Translations under genes and position numbers: made by a program
Origin: Dehalococcoidales bacterium
GTDB lineage: Bacteria > Chloroflexota > Dehalococcoidia > Dehalococcoidales > UBA3254
Length of the DNA: 8,451 nt
NCBI GenBank assembly: GCA_028718465.1
Contig: JAQULX010000098.1
Coordinates: forward strand, 1 to 8,451
Reading direction: 5' to 3'
Shown here: positions 5,369-8,451 of the stretch, piece after piece
Layout: every line of letters starts with the position of its first letter
How positions within the stretch are numbered: the stretch's first letter is position 1
Notes under the pieces: generated by a model
Databases searched by the model: none
Told to the model about the DNA's origin: nothing
Seen by the model: only the letters and a program-made list of their open reading frames with translations

Positions 5369-6211
5369 TTGGAGTTACTGGGCTACCAGTTTATGCAGAA
5401 TGCTATCCTGACCGGGTTCCTGGGAGGCATTGCCTGCTCGGTTATCGGAGTCTTTGTAGTGTTGCTGCACATGCCCTTCATCGGAGTCTGCATGTCGCAT
5501 GCTGCTTTTGCCGGAGCGCTCCTGGGATTATGGCTGGGATTCGATCCCATTCTGGGCGCCTTCATTTTCAGCCTGGCGGCGGCTGCCATCGTCGGTCCTC
5601 TGGCTGACCGCGGGGACCTGAACCCGGAAAGCTCGATCGGGGTCATTTTTTCTCTGATGCTGGGCGTTGCCTTCCTCTTCATCGGGCTGATGCCGGGAAC
5701 CAAGTCCGCAGCCCTGGAACTGTTCTGGGGCAACATCCTGACCAATACCCGAGGCGACATAATACTGCTGGGAATCGTAGCGGCTGTAATCGTGATTCTG
5801 GTTGTACTGTTTTACAAAGAGATACAGGCTACTGTTTTTAACCGGGATATCGCTCTGGCGGTGGGGATTCCCTCAGCCCTGGTATTATATGGTATCCTTT
5901 TTCTGACAGGAGCCGCCATTACCGTTTCTCTGCGCTCCATCGGCGGGCTCCTGATTTTCAGTTTGATCCTGAATCCTGCGGCAGCCGCCTATCAGCTCAC
6001 CTACAGCCTGAAGCGCCTGTTTCTGCTCTCCGCCGCCTTCGGTGTGCTGTCCTGCTGGCTGGGGCTGGTCTTCTCCAGTCTTTTCAATTTTCCCAGCGGG
6101 GCTACCATCGTGATCGTTTCCTCCCTTATCTTCCTGCTGGCAGCGGTATTTTCGCCGAAGCGAAAGGTCAAAGGCTGGCGCAGAAAAACTGATCCGGAGA
6201 TAATAGAATGA
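5369..6211 (+). CDS. Metal ABC transporter permease (ZnuB/TroC-like, ABC-3 family)
   Basis: An integral membrane subunit that forms the translocation path of the importer. From TTG 5369 it has 280 residues and begins MELLGYQFMQNAILTGFLGGIACSV, the usual start for ABC-3 permeases. About nine hydrophobic segments can be picked out (near 11-33, 38-60, 62-80, 91-110, 131-155, 170-195, 198-215, 222-243 and 247-268). A basic cytoplasmic tail (PKRKVKGWRRK) follows. Family features include SHAAFAGALLG after segment 1 and SIGVIFSLMLGVAFLF. One oddity: the conserved Gly-Asp before the SHA motif reads G39-V40, so the aspartate is replaced by valine. The stop overlaps the next gene's start by four bases (ATGA), implying translational coupling. 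Confidence 0.92.
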   Translation: MELLGYQFMQNAILTGFLGGIACSVIGVFVVLLHMPFIGVCMSHAAFAGALLGLWLGFDPILGAFIFSLAAAAIVGPLADRGDLNPESSIGVIFSLMLGVAFLFIGLMPGTKSAALELFWGNILTNTRGDIILLGIVAAVIVILVVLFYKEIQATVFNRDIALAVGIPSALVLYGILFLTGAAITVSLRSIGGLLIFSLILNPAAAAYQLTYSLKRLFLLSAAFGVLSCWLGLVFSSLFNFPSGATIVIVSSLIFLLAAVFSPKRKVKGWRRKTDPEIIE

Positions 6212-6798
6212 CTCGAGAGTATTTCAACCGAATGGCCGCGAAATGGGACGACTGCGTGGCTGAGAAAGACGCCGCCAAGCTGGAGGGACTGGCCGAAAGC
6301 CTGGATATCCTGCCGGGGGAGACGGTCCTGGATGTGGGAGCCGGGACGGGCGTCTTTGCTCCCTATCTACTCCGCAAGATCGGCTCTCACGGGAGGCTGG
6401 TCTGCCTGGACGAGGCAGAAGAGATGCTGCAAAAGGCCAGGGAAAAGAAGCTGGCCGGAAATATCGAGTATGTCCGGGCGGATATCGCCGGTTCACGGCT
6501 GGAAAGCGGTATTTTTGACGCTGTGGTGTGCTATTCCAGCTTCCCCCATTTTTCGGATAAACCGCTGGCTCTGAAAGAGATATTCCGGATGCTTAAACCG
6601 GGCGGTAAATTGTTTATCTGCCATACCTCCAGCCGGCAGACAATCAACCATATTCACAGCCAGATCCCCGAAGTGCGCGGGCACCTGATCCCCGAAGAGG
6701 ACCTGATGCGACGGTGGTTGTCCGCGGCAGGATTCGCCGGAATCAGTGTTATCGACAGCAGCGACAGGTATCTGGTGGAGGCCTTGAAAGATAGTTAA
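6208..6798 (+). CDS. Class I SAM-dependent methyltransferase, substrate unknown
   Basis: A 196-residue cytoplasmic methyltransferase of the Methyltransf_11/UbiE-like type. Motif I is VLDVGAGTG (40-48). The acidic SAM-ribose position is D68, the motif II region is VRADI (89-93), DAVVCYSSFPHF (104-115) follows, and MLKPGGKLFICH (128-139) closes the core. Domain order and length are complete. The segment 139-162 is histidine-rich (H139, H148, H150, H159) and lies where this fold usually contacts its substrate. The ATG overlaps the permease stop (ATGA), with GGAG (6196-6199) eight bases upstream, so it is translated with the transporter and probably shares its metal control. It could modify a small molecule linked to metal uptake, or another substrate; nothing in the sequence identifies the acceptor. 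Confidence 0.88.
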   Translation: MTREYFNRMAAKWDDCVAEKDAAKLEGLAESLDILPGETVLDVGAGTGVFAPYLLRKIGSHGRLVCLDEAEEMLQKAREKKLAGNIEYVRADIAGSRLESGIFDAVVCYSSFPHFSDKPLALKEIFRMLKPGGKLFICHTSSRQTINHIHSQIPEVRGHLIPEEDLMRRWLSAAGFAGISVIDSSDRYLVEALKDS

Positions 6799-6836
6799 GG
6801 TTGCAGCCGGAAGATAATTAAGATACATTTATTTAT

Positions 6837-8451
6837 ATGAAAAACTCCGGAACCTCCTGGCACACCCTTACCGCAGAGGAAGCGATATCCAGAACTCGTT
6901 CCCGCGAATCCGGCCTGACCGATGAAGAAGTCCGAGAGCGGCTGAGCCAGTACGGGCCCAACGAGCTGACGGGCGAAAAGAAAACACCTCTGTTTAAAGT
7001 ATTCCTGAGACAGTTCCTCAGTCCTTTGATATATGTTCTGCTGGCCGCCGCCGTGATCTCCCTGGTATCTCAGTTCTTAACCGGAGAGGAACATTTCATA
7101 GAGGCCATCGTCATTTTTGCGGTCATTATTTTAAATGCCGTGATCGGGACCTTCCAGGAGACGCAGGCCGAGAAAGCGATGGAAGCGCTGCTGGAGATGG
7201 CTGCCCCGAAAGCAAAAGTAAGGCGCAGCGGCAATATCGAGACCATCCTTTCCCGCGAGATCGTTCCCGGCGACATCATCTATTTTGAAGCCGGCGATAA
7301 GGTCCCGGCCGATGTCCGGCTCCTGGAAAGCGCCAATTTGAAGGTCAATGAATCAGCCCTGACCGGAGAGTCCGTTCCTGTCGAGAAGCAACTGGCTCCG
7401 GTGTCTCCGGACTCCGTTATTGCCGAGAGAGTCAATATGCTCTTTATGAGCACTACTATCTCCAGCGGGCGAGGTTCGGGCGTAGCGGTGCTGACCGGCA
7501 TGGAGACCGAAATCGGGAAGATTGCTACCGGGATCAGAGAGGTCAAGCAGGAAGATACGCCTCTACAAAAAAATATTAAAAGACTCAGCCAGTACCTGGT
7601 GTTTGTTTTCCTGGGTGTAAGCATTCTCCTGGTTGTAGTCGGTTTACTTCAGGGGCTGGAGCTGTTCGATCTGTTCCTGCTGGCTATCGCCGCGGCGGTA
7701 GCTTCCATCCCGGAGGGCCTGCCGGCGGTAGTGACCGTGGTGCTGGCGATCGGCATGCGGGCCATGGCGCGCCGCAATTCCATAATCCGCAAACTGGTAG
7801 CTGTCGAAACCCTGGGTTCGGCGACAGTTATTTGTTCGGACAAGACCGGGACATTGACCCTGAACCAGATGACTGTCCGCCGGATTTATACTGACGGCAG
7901 GTTCGTTGAGATTACCGGGGAAGGCTACGAGCCAAAGGGCGAGTTCAGGCAGGACGGGGAAACAATCGACCCGGCTGAAGACCGGCAGATCGGTCTCTTG
8001 CTGCGGGCGGGAGCGCTGTGCAATGATGCTTCCATTACCCTGAATAAGGGAAAATACGGAATATTCGGCGATCCCACAGAGGGGGCCCTGGTAGTGGCGG
8101 CCGCTAAAGCCGGCCTGAACAAACCTGATCTGGAACAAGCCTACCCACGGGAGGACGAGCTTCCATTTGCCAGCGAAAAGCAGTACATGGTCACTCTGCA
8201 TTATATGGCTACTCTGCATTCGGAAGAGGGACACAAGACCGCCTTCGTCAAAGGCTCGATAGAGAAAATTCTGACCTACAGCACGCATATTCTGAAAAAC
8301 GGCCGGCGGGAAGCGCTGACTGCGGATGATTCCGCTGCGATATCCGCGGCCGCTGAAGGGATGGGCCAGGATGCCCTGCGCGTGATCGCCCTGGCTTACC
8401 GCGATTTTCGTGAGAAGCCGGACAAATTGACGGATGCGGATGTCCAGGACA
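6837..8451 (+). CDS. P2A-type cation-transporting P-type ATPase (probable calcium pump), 3'-truncated
   Basis: A membrane pump that expels a divalent cation using ATP; 538 residues are visible and the frame runs off the window, against a usual 880-920. In order: the cation ATPase N-terminal domain (WHTLTAEEAISR to YGPNEL, about 8-43), membrane helices 1-2, the actuator domain with TGES (176-179), helices 3-4 with PEGLP (292-296), then the phosphorylation motif DKTGTLT with D335. Most of the nucleotide-binding domain follows, including GDPTEGAL and KGS in place of the common KGA. PEGLPAVV with E293 matches SERCA/PMR1-type Ca2+ (or Mn2+) pumps; the other ion-binding helices lie beyond the window, so specificity is unproven. 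ATG 6837 is the first good start after an in-frame stop at 6819, but no close Shine-Dalgarno is seen. It begins 38 bp after the methyltransferase. Confidence 0.93.
   Translation, partial: MKNSGTSWHTLTAEEAISRTRSRESGLTDEEVRERLSQYGPNELTGEKKTPLFKVFLRQFLSPLIYVLLAAAVISLVSQFLTGEEHFIEAIVIFAVIILNAVIGTFQETQAEKAMEALLEMAAPKAKVRRSGNIETILSREIVPGDIIYFEAGDKVPADVRLLESANLKVNESALTGESVPVEKQLAPVSPDSVIAERVNMLFMSTTISSGRGSGVAVLTGMETEIGKIATGIREVKQEDTPLQKNIKRLSQYLVFVFLGVSILLVVVGLLQGLELFDLFLLAIAAAVASIPEGLPAVVTVVLAIGMRAMARRNSIIRKLVAVETLGSATVICSDKTGTLTLNQMTVRRIYTDGRFVEITGEGYEPKGEFRQDGETIDPAEDRQIGLLLRAGALCNDASITLNKGKYGIFGDPTEGALVVAAAKAGLNKPDLEQAYPREDELPFASEKQYMVTLHYMATLHSEEGHKTAFVKGSIEKILTYSTHILKNGRREALTADDSAAISAAAEGMGQDALRVIALAYRDFREKPDKLTDADVQD
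8184..8219 (+). repeat. Tandem 18-bp duplication inside the P-type ATPase gene
   Basis: Two adjoining 18-bp units (8184-8201 and 8202-8219) differ at three positions and encode YMVTLH followed by YMATLH. The repeat is in frame and lies in the nucleotide-binding domain, just before the segment leading to AFVKGS. Relatives usually have a single short strand here, so it looks like an in-frame slippage or duplication event. Confidence 0.75.

Noticed and set aside
7644..8288. 214-residue open frame on the minus strand
   Set aside because: It is antisense to the P-type ATPase core, including its DKTGTLT motif; composition effects explain it.

Overview
The window (8,451 bp, by eye a little over 50% GC) is a compact bacterial chromosome segment with every recognisable gene on the + strand. 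The FtsZ core, especially the stretch around residues 220-318 (AGPAWMSMGRGSG, SITGAKGVLFNV, EANIIFGV, LIATGF), reads most like FtsZ of Chloroflexota, in particular Dehalococcoidia. That is recall of family resemblance, not a search result. A lipoprotein-type signal on the binding protein fits such an organism, but the exact taxon is not proven by this window.

Layout. Positions 1-2215 are a cell-division block: the 3' part of ftsA, 47 bp, then complete ftsZ, closed by a hairpin-plus-T terminator at 2252-2293. Next comes a small unrecognised protein (2336-2683) that looks like a winged-helix DNA-binding protein. Positions 2684-3063 carry no believable gene. They hold a cluster of inverted and direct repeats of the kind seen as dispersed intergenic elements.

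From 3064 a metal-homeostasis block starts. A near-consensus sigma70 promoter is followed immediately by a palindromic operator, then a Fur-family regulator (3113-3526). The same operator core recurs in inverted orientation at 3557-3570, just ahead of an ABC transporter of the zinc/manganese (cluster 9, ZnuABC/TroABCD) type: lipoprotein binding protein (3611-4465), ATPase (4576-5352) and permease (5369-6211). The permease stop overlaps the start of a SAM-dependent methyltransferase (6208-6798). Thirty-eight bases later comes a P2A-type cation-transporting P-type ATPase (6837 onward), cut by the window end.

Inferred logic: the regulator senses a divalent metal, represses itself and the transporter through the twin operators, and the transporter imports the metal or a metal complex. 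The methyltransferase is translationally coupled to the permease, but its substrate is unknown. The most unusual point is that the binding protein appears to lack all the usual metal ligands of its family, and the permease lacks a normally conserved aspartate. The system may therefore import something other than a bare metal ion. The P-type ATPase would add cation export, probably Ca2+ or Mn2+, but need not belong to the same operon.
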